Assembly: GCA_008828725.1 (NCBI GenBank)
Contig: MEHQ01002696.1
Coordinates: forward strand, 205,168 to 269,167
Length of the DNA: 64,000 nt
Direction of reading: 5' to 3'
DNA from: Saccharina japonica
Lineage: Eukaryota > Sar > Phaeophyceae > Laminariales > Laminariaceae
How positions within the stretch are numbered: the stretch's first letter is position 1; every line of letters begins with the position of its first letter. Below, one piece after another: positions 10,613 to 20,226 of the stretch. The notes below the pieces were generated by a model that was not told the DNA's origin, made no database searches, and worked only from the letters and a program-made list of their open reading frames with translations. The position numbers and the translations under genes were made by a program.

Positions 10613-10866
10613 GACGCATGCTACGGTAGAGGCGCACCATCTTTTTTCTGAGGGTGGTCACTTTAGTAGCTCTATACCTCGTCCAAACACTGACTTTGGA
10701 TGGAAATGAAAGCGCGGCCCGATGAGCAGTCCCATGGCCTACAGTAAGCATACAATGAAGCATATTGTAACACAAGAATGAAATTCTGACGATTTTGGGT
10801 TGAGGAACCCCGATCATTCAGAAAAAATATCAGACAAAAAGTGCTACCCCTATCGTAGTATGCGTT
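10613..10866 (-). mobile_element. Short inverted-repeat element, family A, copy 1
   Basis: The element begins GACGCATGCTACGGTAGAGG and ends TATCGTAGTATGCGTT, an imperfect terminal inverted repeat. Reversed, its interior aligns with the copies at 16370, 52175 and 56978 (TTTCTGAA-GATCGGGG-TCCT-AACCC, then a stretch ending CTCAGAAAAAA). It sits inside the CATGGG array, whose units resume immediately on the right. The flanks GGAA and G-GGAA hint at a 4-base target duplication with one extra base. It has no coding capacity, so it is non-autonomous. Confidence 0.8.
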
Positions 10867-11056
10867 GGGAAGTCTCATGGGATTCATAATTCCATGGAAC
10901 GTCCCATGGGATTGTTGTCCCCATGGGACGTCCCATGGGATTGGTGGGACGTACCGCGGGACGTGGATCATTAAGTGGGTCGTCCCACGGGGTGTCTCAT
11001 GGGAATTCTTTTTTCCATGGGACGTCCCGTGGGATGACCTATGGGACGTTCCATGA
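10867..11056. repeat. Right part of the CATGGG array
   Basis: CCATGGGACGTCCCATGGG-type units continue here after the inserted element, to about 11056. Confidence 0.75.
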
Positions 11057-12599
11057 AAATCCAGAAATTGTATTTCAGGAGCGAGAGAGCGTGTTGGCCA
11101 TATGTATTCGACTCAAATCCACGAGCACAGTAGGGATACGGAATGGTGACACTTTCTGCGCGACAAAAATGAAGGTAGGCATCATACCGAGGGGGACAAG
11201 AACGACACCTTCCAGTTATGCGCTACTGTGCAGCAGTACGTCTTGTCCAGAACGCGGCTAAGGGTACTACTTTGTAAAATCTCCTACGAGTTGAGCCGGA
11301 AAAGTATAAGTGACGCCTGGCACTGCTGTTCGGGACAACCGAAAAATCAAAACAACCCAATGTCCGGAAATATTAAGATCCGTTTGCTTTTGTCATTATA
11401 TCAATTTGTTTATTATATATCCGGACAAAAATGGTACTGTAGCATGGAATGATAAGTTCCGGGCCAAAACCTCGTACCAAAATCGTTTTTTGAGTGTGCT
11501 TTTTTTCGTTCTTGCGCTCGGACACCGAGCGAGATCATTTATCGGCCGAACTACTCTGTAGCACTAACCAGCATGGAGGGAGCGAGAGCATCGGGCATAG
11601 GATAGAGGTGGAAACAACACAGAGAGTCTGGAGAGGAGAGGCGACACAATAACGAGACGAGCACCACATATCACACACAGACCAACAACGAGTTATAGAG
11701 AAATAAAGGATCACCATCCATAACAATTCGTCGTGTGACGCCAGCAGTACAGCAGTATTCTGCCGCCGCTACATATACATACTTTTAAATATACATACCT
11801 GGTACTTGGTACTGCTATATGCCGTACCTGGTATACAGTAATCGCGTCAAAAATACGGTGGTTGTGGGGACGGGCATGGGGCTGGGTCGTTCGACGCCTC
11901 TGTTCGCATCCGAAGCGTTTGCGTGATCACGTCACTACCCTGTCCGACTGTATGTCTTTGTCCCTACCGCGACCACTGCTACTGCGATGTGTTGCCTCCG
12001 CCTCGTGCCGATAGGTACGGGTAGCAACCGCAGAGAGAGGCGATTCTTAGAGCTCGTATCATGCCGGTACTGCTGTTCAGTGCTCGTACGCAGTATCTCT
12101 CTACTCTATGAAGGATTAATAGGTGATCAGCACAGACTCTCGATGCGTGTTGGTCGAAATAATGGAAAATACACGCACACCAAAAGGGCCACGCAGAACG
12201 CAGAGCACCAGCAACAACCGCAGTTATCTGGAGCAACTTACTGCTGCACGCCTCTATGGTATCTGGTACCAGGTACTATCCTACATATTCGACTGGGGAT
12301 TGGGAAACACGCTCCCAACCGCGTACGAACAGAAGCAAGCTACGGCCCCGAGCGACCAGGACGAGGTACGAGTATATCGCCCTCGAGGGGCTCCTTTTGC
12401 GACACATCTCTTCTTGCTTCAATACCAGGTAGTTATTGCCGTTCTCACCTGTTTGAAGCCTGTGGGATGCTGTTACGCGTTCTGTGTCGCCCAAGTCGCC
12501 GAAAAACGTAGGCTGGTGTCGAGATCTTGAGGCCGCTCGCACAGTAGTCAAGGGGCCAGAGATCCAGAGGGGTCACTCGTTCGCAAAAAGGGCTGATGG
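11057..12599. other. No gene seen; one small hairpin
   Basis: A 67-base hairpin at 11361-11427 has ends TGTCCGGAAATATTAA and TTATATATCCGGACA. The GGTAC-rich words TACCTGGTA or TACCAGGTA occur at 11796, 11825 and 12267. Open frames at 11987-12530 overlap in several frames without support. Confidence 0.35.
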
Positions 12600-12601
12600 A
12601 A

Positions 12602-12846
12602 GTGTGTTGAACTTGTTGAACTTGTTGAACTTTTCTCGTGAACGACCGAACAGAAGCTTGGTGTTTGGTTGTGACAAGAGGGGGACTCGTGAGGTTGTGA
12701 GCGCTTGTGGGCGATGCGTCGACATCGCTGGCGGGACTGTACACTCGCTACATCAGAACCTGCCGAGACTCTTCCCACTTTCAGGTTCTGCCGTCAGAGC
12801 GACCTGCCGTGGCTCTTCCTGCTTTCAGGATCTGCCGTAAAAGCAG
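12602..12846 (+). repeat. Small tandem repeats
   Basis: TTGTTGAAC is repeated three times near 12605-12631. A 44-base unit, with CCTGCCG, CTCTTCC and CTTTCAGG in order, is present twice starting at 12759 and 12803. Confidence 0.65.
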
Positions 12847-12999
12847 TGCTTCGCGGCATATTGAATTTTCGGCTCGAACGTGTGCATAAAAAATCCATCG
12901 GTTCATTGCAAAGAGGACAAGAAGACCCGGCTCGGCAAGGATCAAATTTACGCCGCACATCCGTGCTCGCCGCCGCCCCCACTCTCAACAATAGCACAA

Positions 13000-13200
13000 C
13001 AGAAGAAGAAGCCGCGATTGATCATCCCTTCCAGGCAGAATTTCGTTCGTCATCCACGACAAAGTGAACCTCCTCAAGCTCAACCAGCGACTACTGTTGT
13101 TCCGGTGCGCTTTTTCTACTGTCCGCTGTCTCAAGACCCTGCCTGTACTGTTGTCTACGCTCGGGCAATACGTGCGAGAGCTTGCATACACTTTCGGTGA
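13000..13200 (+). repeat. Dispersed repeat X, 3' part
   Basis: This aligns with 18430-18565: both contain CCTG(C/T)CTGTACTGT, then CTCGGGC, CGTRCGAG and end in CTTTCGGTGA. It is the right-hand portion of the family described at 17890-18565. Confidence 0.6.
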
Positions 13201-15166
13201 GAACAAACTATCATTCATACCAATGTGTCCGGTAATGTAGAGACTGTTTGTAGAATCATATTCATACAAAACAGTCCTTATATTTACGGACAAATTTATG
13301 TATCGCTAACTATGTACCGGTACGTATGGTCGTGCGATACCAGCGAGTGCCTCGAGCTGGAGTCGAAACTAGAACTTCCTATGGACGATTAATCAGCAGT
13401 GCAGCACAGCAGTACCTTATACGTGCCTGATGGTACTTTTCTCCGGCCTCGCGCACGGGGATGTGAACGTAGCACTATTACGCTTCTTGTGTGTGCCTGT
13501 GATGCATGGCGTGGTCGTTTCATCTTCCTGCGCCTCGTGTTGCCTCTCCCCTCCATATTCTAGGTGCTTCTGCAAATATAACAACAGTGTGTGGGGCGTC
13601 CAGTTTTAAGAGACGACTTGGTGTGCAGGCTCAAAGTCTCACTTTGTGTGTTTTCATCAGCTACACTTTTCTTAAATCATGGTTTCTTATTTTCTAGTAA
13701 AAAAATCAATCATTTTAAGCATTTCTTGTTTCTTGTTTCTGCATGATGATTCGCAAAAACTGCGTCTCACGTACTTATGATACGACGAGAGCAAAACACG
13801 GAGAACATCTCTCGTAGATGTTGACCACACGCGCTCAGGGGGGGTGTGTGTGTTTGTAGCTTTTTTCAGCAGGGGACACGACACTGAGCCGTCCATAAGC
13901 ATATTCATGTACTCATATATACAGCAGTATGGACCCTCCCACAAGAAACATGAAATCGGGCGCAAGCTGGCTGCTTTCTTATTCCGGGCGCGAGCGAAAG
14001 CACACATTCTTACTTTGCGCTTTCTTATTTTCGTTCCCGAGCGAGCTTTTTCCCTATGTTGTATGTCAGCCTCACAAACAGGTTTAGTATCATACCTGGT
14101 ACCTGGTAGAGCTTCGACACTTGTTACAATAGGCTGAGAGCTTTCTTATTTTGTTTCGATTTTTTTAGGCTCACTTCGTGTGATTTCCTGTCTTATGAGC
14201 GGGCCGGCACTGTGCTCGTAGCACAGCAGCCTTCTTGGAGGGCAACGCTGCTGCTGAACGGCCGGGATTTTTACCGTTTCGTACTAAGTGCCCCAAGCCC
14301 CGGAGCGACGTCGTTTCTTATCTTAGGTTGGCACCTATAGTTTCTGTGATTTTATATGTTTTGTTATGTGGTTGTTTCTTATTTACTGTACAGTAGTGGA
14401 CCATTTTGAGCTGTGTTTCCTGCACCCAATTTCCTATTTTTGTACAATTTGAGCCTTTCTGTCGGGACATAAAACTTTTTGAATGCGCCCCCACTACTTG
14501 TATTTGGCGTGACGTACTCGTACTCCTGTGCCTCTCGAAGCGCGATGCAGCTGTAGTTTGACTCATAAGTACCTAAAACAGCAGCAGCAGTACACCGTTA
14601 GCTCGTCCGCGACGCGGATGCAAATATTTCAACAGACCAGATCCCTTTACAGTTCACGCATATCATTCTTGAGTATCTGTATCATCTGGGCAGATTCCAT
14701 GGGGATGATCTACAGCATCTGCAATAATATCTGTACACACTTAATCATCTAGAAGATATGTCAGGGCAGGTGTGCCTGACCAGTAAAACAAATTTCTCCC
14801 GGGTGAGTACCGTGTGCTTTTAATGGAACAGTAATAACGCCCTCGGTTGGGTCTGTACTATGGCAAACGAAACTTGGACACCACCCACCATCTGTTAATG
14901 GCAGCTATTAATATTTATTTAAAAAAAACAACAACAACAACAACAGCAGCTGTGAGCTCGAGGATTTCGTCGAAGCTCATCTTTGCTACAGTAGCTGAGT
15001 GTAATACTTCGATCGCGCGTACTTACGGATTTTATATGTCCTCATGTAGGGTGTGCATCCCGTATATGTGATCTGCTGTATTGTAAACGATATAAATACA
15101 GTAGATCGTCATCTGTCCTATCTTGCTGTATATGTTGCTCTGTTCTATCCTACTTTGTTTGGACAG
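13201..15166. other. No gene seen; scattered TTTCTTAT words
   Basis: Between 13970 and 14380 the phrase GCTTTCTTATT recurs several times with diverged spacers. TCTTATGAGCGGGCCGG (14193) is shared with 59915. GATCTG/GATCAT-rich text near 14650-14760 resembles 16900-17030 and 20440-20640. This looks like old dispersed repeats. An acceptor-like TTTGGACAG precedes the exon at 15167. Confidence 0.35.
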
Positions 15167-15294
15167 GAGCGCCTGTCAAGGGACATTATGGGGATGCGAA
15201 ACGCTGTCACCTGGGCCACTACCGCCGTGCTCCTCTTCGGCATTGAACTCACTACACGGACTTCTGCCTCTTCGTGGGACCAAGCAAATGACAC
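15167..15294 (+). CDS. Candidate exon, homologous to 9849-9968
   Basis: Acceptor TATCCTACTTTGTTTGGACAG and donor GACAC|GTGAGTC enclose 128 bases that are open in phase 0. The peptide starts ERLSRDIMGMRNAVTWATTA, continues VLLFG and ends SWDQANDT with two bases over. It shares AVLLFG, TRT and DQAN-T, plus both splice-site contexts, with the minus-strand exon at 9849-9968. The alanine/valine stretch is too short for a membrane segment. Nothing in the flanks identifies the gene, and I do not recognise the family. Confidence 0.4.
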
Positions 15295-16179
15295 GTGAGT
15301 CGCGTCTGCCGGACAGAGTCGTTCCATTCCACGTTTCATTGCAAATGTTTAAACAAACCTGCAAGTACACCCGCCTGCTGTGACAAACACCTTGAATTAT
15401 AATAGATCGTGTATACACTGAATGGTGGTCGATACCCTATACCTGATGCAGTACCTAAGTAAGGTTAACATATGTTACGTATTGGACCGAGGGTGCACGC
15501 GGATCTGAATCCCAGATACCCCACTACCCGCCCCCCCCTATATTCGAGGGGGGGAAAAAAAACTTTATTTTTGGTGTGTGTTTTTTGTTTGTCTCACACG
15601 TCTGCAGACGCTGCTCTATGTACGTATGTCTAGCGTCTACTACTGCTTGGCTTTGGTTGTACACTGTGTACACAATGGTTTATACAAACATACTGTACAA
15701 GGAATGTGTTGATACTGTCGGGAGGGTCAGAGTTGAGGAACCGCCACGACACTCGTCACACCAGTCACTCGTAACAAGATTGAAAAAATGTCGTTGTTAA
15801 ATATATCAGCAGGCGGAACTGTAGGTGGTAGGTGCACGTGCCGACAGTCGCGCGTACTAAAATAACACCTCTGCCACCTTACACTACTGTATCCACTACC
15901 TGGGTCTTCGAAAAAACAAAAACCGACACCAGACCGGACTACGTCGACGTTGCTCCACGATAAACTAGTACAAAGCTTTTGCATCAAGGTCATTGGAAGC
16001 TGTCGTACCGTATGTCGTATCCCACGATCGTGCACAATCACCCGAGCGAAACATACTGAAGACAAATCAACGCACCCAAATCAACCCAACTGACTTCACT
16101 GCCTCTTCGACGTGCAGCGCCGCCCGGTTTTGCTAACAGAGTAAGGCGTTTCTGCGCCTACACCCCGACCCCCACGCCC
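15295..16179. other. No supported gene
   Basis: A minus-strand open frame of 112 codons (15727-16065) has no recognisable motif and no clear splice or promoter context. I see nothing else. Confidence 0.35.
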
Positions 16180-16369
16180 GCAATCCTTCTCCCCTACCCC
16201 AGCAACTCCCCGCCTGTCCTCCTCGTTGTTTTCCTCCTCCCTCTCTACTTCTTCTTCCTCCCCCTCGTCCTCCTCCTCCTGTGCTTCTATGTTTCCTTCC
16301 TCCTCCTCCGTGTCCTCTACTTGTTCGTGCTCCTCCTTCTCATTCACCCCCTCTTCGTCCTCTTCCTCC
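16180..16369. repeat. CCT/CTC-rich array, left part
   Basis: The plus strand is a pyrimidine-rich array of TCCTCC and TCGTCC triplets. On the minus strand it is open and Glu-rich (EEEE and EEDE runs). It is interrupted at 16370 by an inverted-repeat element and resumes at 16711. Confidence 0.7.
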
Positions 16370-16710
16370 GACGCGTGCTACGATAAAGGGAGCACTTTCT
16401 GACTGAACTATTTTCTGAACGGTCGGGCTCCTTAACCCCTTAAGAACTGGTCACACGAATTTGGGGACAAACTACTTGGAATTCGTGCGGGGCATTTTTT
16501 CCAGTTCTGGATGGGTTAAGCCGAAATCGTCGGACGTTTTGTCTCGCGTTGCAATGTGTTTAATAGTACAGTAGAGTCAGGTAGGTCATGGGGTTATTCA
16601 TCGGTAAGCACTTTCAATCTCCTCCAAAACCATTTTTTCCGGTGACGTACGGAGCTTCTCAAGTGATGAGCTCAGAAAAAACATGGAGCACCTCTACCGT
16701 AGCATGCATC
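16370..16710 (+). mobile_element. Short inverted-repeat element, family A, copy 2
   Basis: The ends are GACGCGTGCTACGATA on the left and TACCGTAGCATGCATC on the right, inverted repeats of one another. The flanking bases CTCC occur directly before and directly after, a 4-base candidate target duplication, although the CTCC-rich surroundings make chance possible. The interior shares CTGAACGGTCGGGCTCCTTA and AGCTCAGAAAAAACATGG with copy 4 at 56978-57226. At 341 bases it is the longest copy; extra text lies around 16440-16560 (CGAATTTGGGG, then GGAATTCGTGCGGGG). It carries no gene. Confidence 0.85.
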
Positions 16711-16825
16711 CTCCTCGTCTTCCCCGTCTCCCTCCTCGTCGCCCCCCTCGTCCTCCTCCTCCTCGTCGCCCCTCTCGTCCTCCTCGTCGTCGCCCTCCTC
16801 CTCGTCCGTCGATCCTCGCTTCGTT
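16711..16825. repeat. CCT/CTC-rich array, right part
   Basis: CTCCTCGTC units continue from 16711 to about 16815, matching the array left of the inserted element. Confidence 0.7.
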
Positions 16826-17635
16826 ATCCACTGTAAACCTTTGAGGGAAATAGCTTCCTGATCTGTACCTGCTATTCATTACTGTAGCTCATATTGCCGG
16901 GGGAGGGGGGCGTACAATGTGCACGACCTGGGCATATATATGTTCCCTGGGTTGGATATGTTTTGTCAAGATCCTGCAAAACATGTGATAACGGCTGCCT
17001 GGTTACGATATACGAATAGATGATCTGCTGTAGTGGTAGAACAATGCCTGTTCTATGTGTAAAACAATACTACTACTGTATTCAAAAACGCCTCCACCGG
17101 CAGTCACCGTCACCCCTGTCACTGTCTGCGCGTCACTCCGCCACCACGACACCCCACCACCCCGTCACCGTCGCCGATACCCTACCGTACCGACCGAACC
17201 GAGTCGAGCCGAACCACGGCACATTTACCCCCTTCGCTTTTTAAGACCTACTGTAAACAATCTCGACACGCTCATTGTGTACTGTACCGCGCGTATATTT
17301 CGGGATCGTGTTTCTGAGTCGTGGGAGAGATACATGTCTCCCTTCAACCGGGTTCATATTTTGCAGGGTCCTCCTGCAATCTTTCGAAGTATGTCGGTCG
17401 CACGTTTACTCTCTCTCTCTCCCTACTCCCATATTTCCTAACTACCACCGCCTAAAATACAACTGTTTTCGAGATAGGTCTACGCTACGTAGTACCAGGG
17501 TATCCTTCACCCCCCCCCCCCCCCCCCGATCTTAACACTTCCGCAAAACATAAAACATACTGAGAAGCCATAGATCATGCGGGACCCCGACTACCTGTAC
17601 GCAACCTCCTTCGAACTAAAACTTCGAACTGACAA
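16826..17635. other. No gene seen; C18 tract
   Basis: CACC/GTCACC-rich text lies at 17095-17175, and an uninterrupted run of about 18 C sits at 17510-17527. The short open frames are not convincing. Confidence 0.4.
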
Positions 17636-17757
17636 GGGGGGGGGGGTGCACTCATATCGTGCACGACAGTAGTCGTATGGCCATAGGCCCTAGCACCCCT
17701 ACAACGCCGGGACGGAGCACGTTGGGTTTTCACCAACCAGGCAGACAAGGGGCGGGG
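17636..17757 (-). repeat. Dispersed repeat R, partial copy
   Basis: It starts at a G10 run and continues with CATATCGTGCACGACA, TAGTCGTATGGCCATAG and GGTTTTCACCAACCAGGCAG, matching the poly-G end of the R copies at 18690, 19291 and 60255. It breaks off at GGGGCGGGGG. Confidence 0.75.
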
Positions 17758-17889
17758 GCGGGGGGTGGACAACTTGAGCGCAACGGTCTGGCTCGGTTGA
17801 CGGAGCCTTGGGAATGCTGTTTTCGAATGCTATATATCATTTAGTTGCTTGATGTACGGTAAGGGCAAGACCTCCCACAGCATCCGCCA

Positions 17890-18565
17890 GTTGGGATGAT
17901 ATGTCCATTTGCGTGGTATTATCCGTGAGTTGGTTGGTGTATGGTAACCACGGGACCTGCGATGGTAGGGACATTTACTTATCTTCTATGGAAATGTTTC
18001 TGATCCAAGGATGTGACCCTATATCTTGCCCGGGTGTGGCGGAACCTCGATGGCTCTATTCAGCACCAACCGTCTAGAAAGGACCAGCGGCCTCTGACAT
18101 GGGTTTGGTTGACCGATCAGCTGCCAGAAACATTGATTCGAAATTGTAAGTCAACAGCTAGGCTGGCTCGATGGCTATCAGAACTGCGTCGGGATTGTGC
18201 CACGGCCATGCCTCGGCGCGGCATGGGTCCCGGTGTTCTGCTGGTTGTGGCACCCAACCTCCCTGTTCATGGAGCAAGCAGGGGCCGAAGCGGTCTGGAT
18301 TGCGCTACCCAATTTCAGACAGACAGACAGAGATAATAGCAGCAGCATTTTTTTCACAATATACTGTAGATACAGCACATCGGTCTTCGCCAGCCGGCCC
18401 CCCTCAACAGCAGAACACACAATACCGAGATAGGTATTCTTTCCAGCCGGCGTTTCGATCTCGTCCACGAGAAAGTGAGCCCCTCAGCTCTCTGCCTAAA
18501 GAACCCTGTCTGTACTGTCTACACTTACTCGGGCGATTCGTACGAGCATGCGAACGCTTTCGGTG
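17890..18565 (+). repeat. Dispersed repeat X, long copy
   Basis: The central part (from GCCCGGGTGTGGCGGAACCT at about 18029, through AGGCTGGCTCGATGGC) matches 53330-53890 in reverse orientation, including TTGTGGCACCCAACCTCCCT. The right part matches 13000-13200. The left part (17890-18020) resembles, in reverse, a unit of the 216 bp satellite at 53.8-56.5 kb. The open frame of 107 codons from 18013 keeps some similarity with the minus-strand frame at 53539-53817 (AARLAAWLSEL versus TARLARWLSEL), so X may derive from a coding element, but no domain is recognised. Confidence 0.7.
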
Positions 18566-18689
18566 ATATTAAAGTCTCATTCAAATAAGAATACGAATAA
18601 TGGCAAACATGAAACGAAACGAAAGCACCCGTGCTGGTGTGCCCACTGGAGAACCTCGAAGTGATCTCCGGCAGCAGTACTGGTTGTAT

Positions 18690-19270
18690 GGGGGGGGGGG
18701 AGGTACTCATGTCGTGCATGGCCGTGTAGTCGTATGCCCATACAGGGGGGTACTTCATCTTCATGCATGGCCGTAGTCGTATGACCATAGACCCTCGCAT
18801 CCCTACAATACCGGGATGGAGCATGTCGGGTTTTCATCGACCAGGCAGACACTGCTAGAACCAAGCGCGAAGCGCCGTGAGGTGTTGGGCGAGTCGCATG
18901 AAGGGTGAGCTGCATCCTACTAAGAACTGCTTGTCAGGCGGACTTGCATATGGATGACAGCTTCAATGAGTTAATTTAATGTCTGGTGTGGCTACTTCCT
19001 GAGACAGCAATGGGATCACTATGTATCTGCCTCATGAATGCCTTACCATATCACACTACGTGATACGATCATTCTCTTGTGCGGAGTTGAGGTTCCCGAC
19101 CCCGCACAAATGATCTACTTGACTGCCAGCCTTGGGTAACCGCCAAAATAAAACAAGAAAAAACCGGTACACTGGTTGTCTAGCTCACGCAGTGAGAGGC
19201 ATGTTATACAGCGTCGTCGCCAGGCGACGCCAACCCAACCCATACATACATAACATTTGAGGGGGGGGGG
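18690..19270 (-). repeat. Dispersed repeat R, full copy 1
   Basis: It runs between two G tracts (18691-18700 and 19259-19270). On the minus strand a frame without stops reads MQLTLHATRPTPHG, SAW and CRDARVYGHTTTA, as in the other R copies. Two small hairpins (CTCACGCAGTGAG and GTCGCCAGGCGAC) lie near the right end. A short internal duplication of TGCATGGCCGT is specific to this copy. Just left of it, minus-strand 18640-18672 reads HFEVLQWAHQHGC, a fragment of the ankyrin-like repeat seen at 47-49 kb. Confidence 0.8.
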
Positions 19271-19290
19271 CATATAGGGGGTGTATTTCA

Positions 19291-19801
19291 TTTTTATGCA
19301 TGGCCGTAGTCGTATGACCATAGACCCTCGCATCCCTACAATGCCGGGACGGAGCATGTCGGGTTTTCACCGACCAGGCAGACATTGCTAGCACCAAGCG
19401 CGAAGCGTCGTGAGGTGTTGGGCGAGTCGCATGAAGGGTGAGCTGCATCCTACTAAGAACCGCTTGTCAGGCGGACTTGCATATGGATGACAGCTTCAAT
19501 GAGTTAATTTAATGTCTGGTATGGCTACTTCCTGAGACAGCAATGGGAGCACTATGTATCTACCTCATGGATGCCTTACCATATCACACTACGTGATACG
19601 ATCATTCGCCTTGTGCGGAGCAAAGGTTCGCCACCCTGCACAAATGATCTAACTCGACCACCAGCCTGGGTAACCTCCAAACAAAAACAAGGAAAAAAAC
19701 GGTACCCTGGTTGTCTAGCTCACGCAGTGAGAGGCATGTTTTACAGCGTCGTCGCCAGGCGACGCCAACCCAACCCATACATATACAATGGGGGGGGGGG
19801 G
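19291..19801 (-). repeat. Dispersed repeat R, full copy 2 in tandem
   Basis: It follows copy 1 head to tail and is highly similar over about 500 bases, including CATGACAGCTTCAATGAG-like text, CACTACGTGATACGATCATT and the two small hairpins. It ends in a G11 run at 19791-19801. Confidence 0.85.
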
Positions 19802-20035
19802 CATCGTAGTGGGGAACGTCAGTGGTTAGACTTAGTGTTGGTTTTTGTCGTTTTTTCATTTGTATTCATAGTTGTGTGGGGTTTTGCCGATAACGTGCGG
19901 TTTTGCATTTTTACGTACAACATGCCGATTTTGGCTGTTGTACATATGCTGTGTATAATACGTTGGTCGGGTGGTTATTTGTGCTGATTTTGGTTGTGAT
20001 ATTGTTTCCCCGAAGCCCCTTGACGATGGAGAGAG

Positions 20036-20165
20036 TTTTTCGAACTCTAACGGGTCCGGTCGGGTCGGGTCGGGTAGGGTCAGGAACTTTTCAAACTTTC
20101 ACGGGTCGGGTCGGGCCACTACTACCCTGCCCTACCCGACCTGACCAGACCCGACCCGTCAACAG
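20036..20165. repeat. GGGTC array that switches strand
   Basis: CGGGTCGGGTCGGGT-type units on the left (20050-20115) are followed by ACCCGACCTGACC-type units on the right (20130-20160), an inverted layout about 130 bases long. It could be a short inverted-repeat element. Confidence 0.65.
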
Positions 20166-20203
20166 CCCCGGCGTTTTAGTCACTCCTCTATATACACGAG
20201 ACA

Positions 20204-20226
20204 TGGGTGGGTGGGTGGGTGGGTGT
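20204..20226 (+). repeat. GGGT microsatellite
   Basis: GGGT is repeated five times with GG runs on one strand, capable of forming a quadruplex. Confidence 0.85.

Noticed and set aside
10185..10817. 210-codon Ser-His-Gly-rich minus-strand frame
   Set aside because: It is created by the 12-bp CATGGG array and runs into an inserted mobile element.
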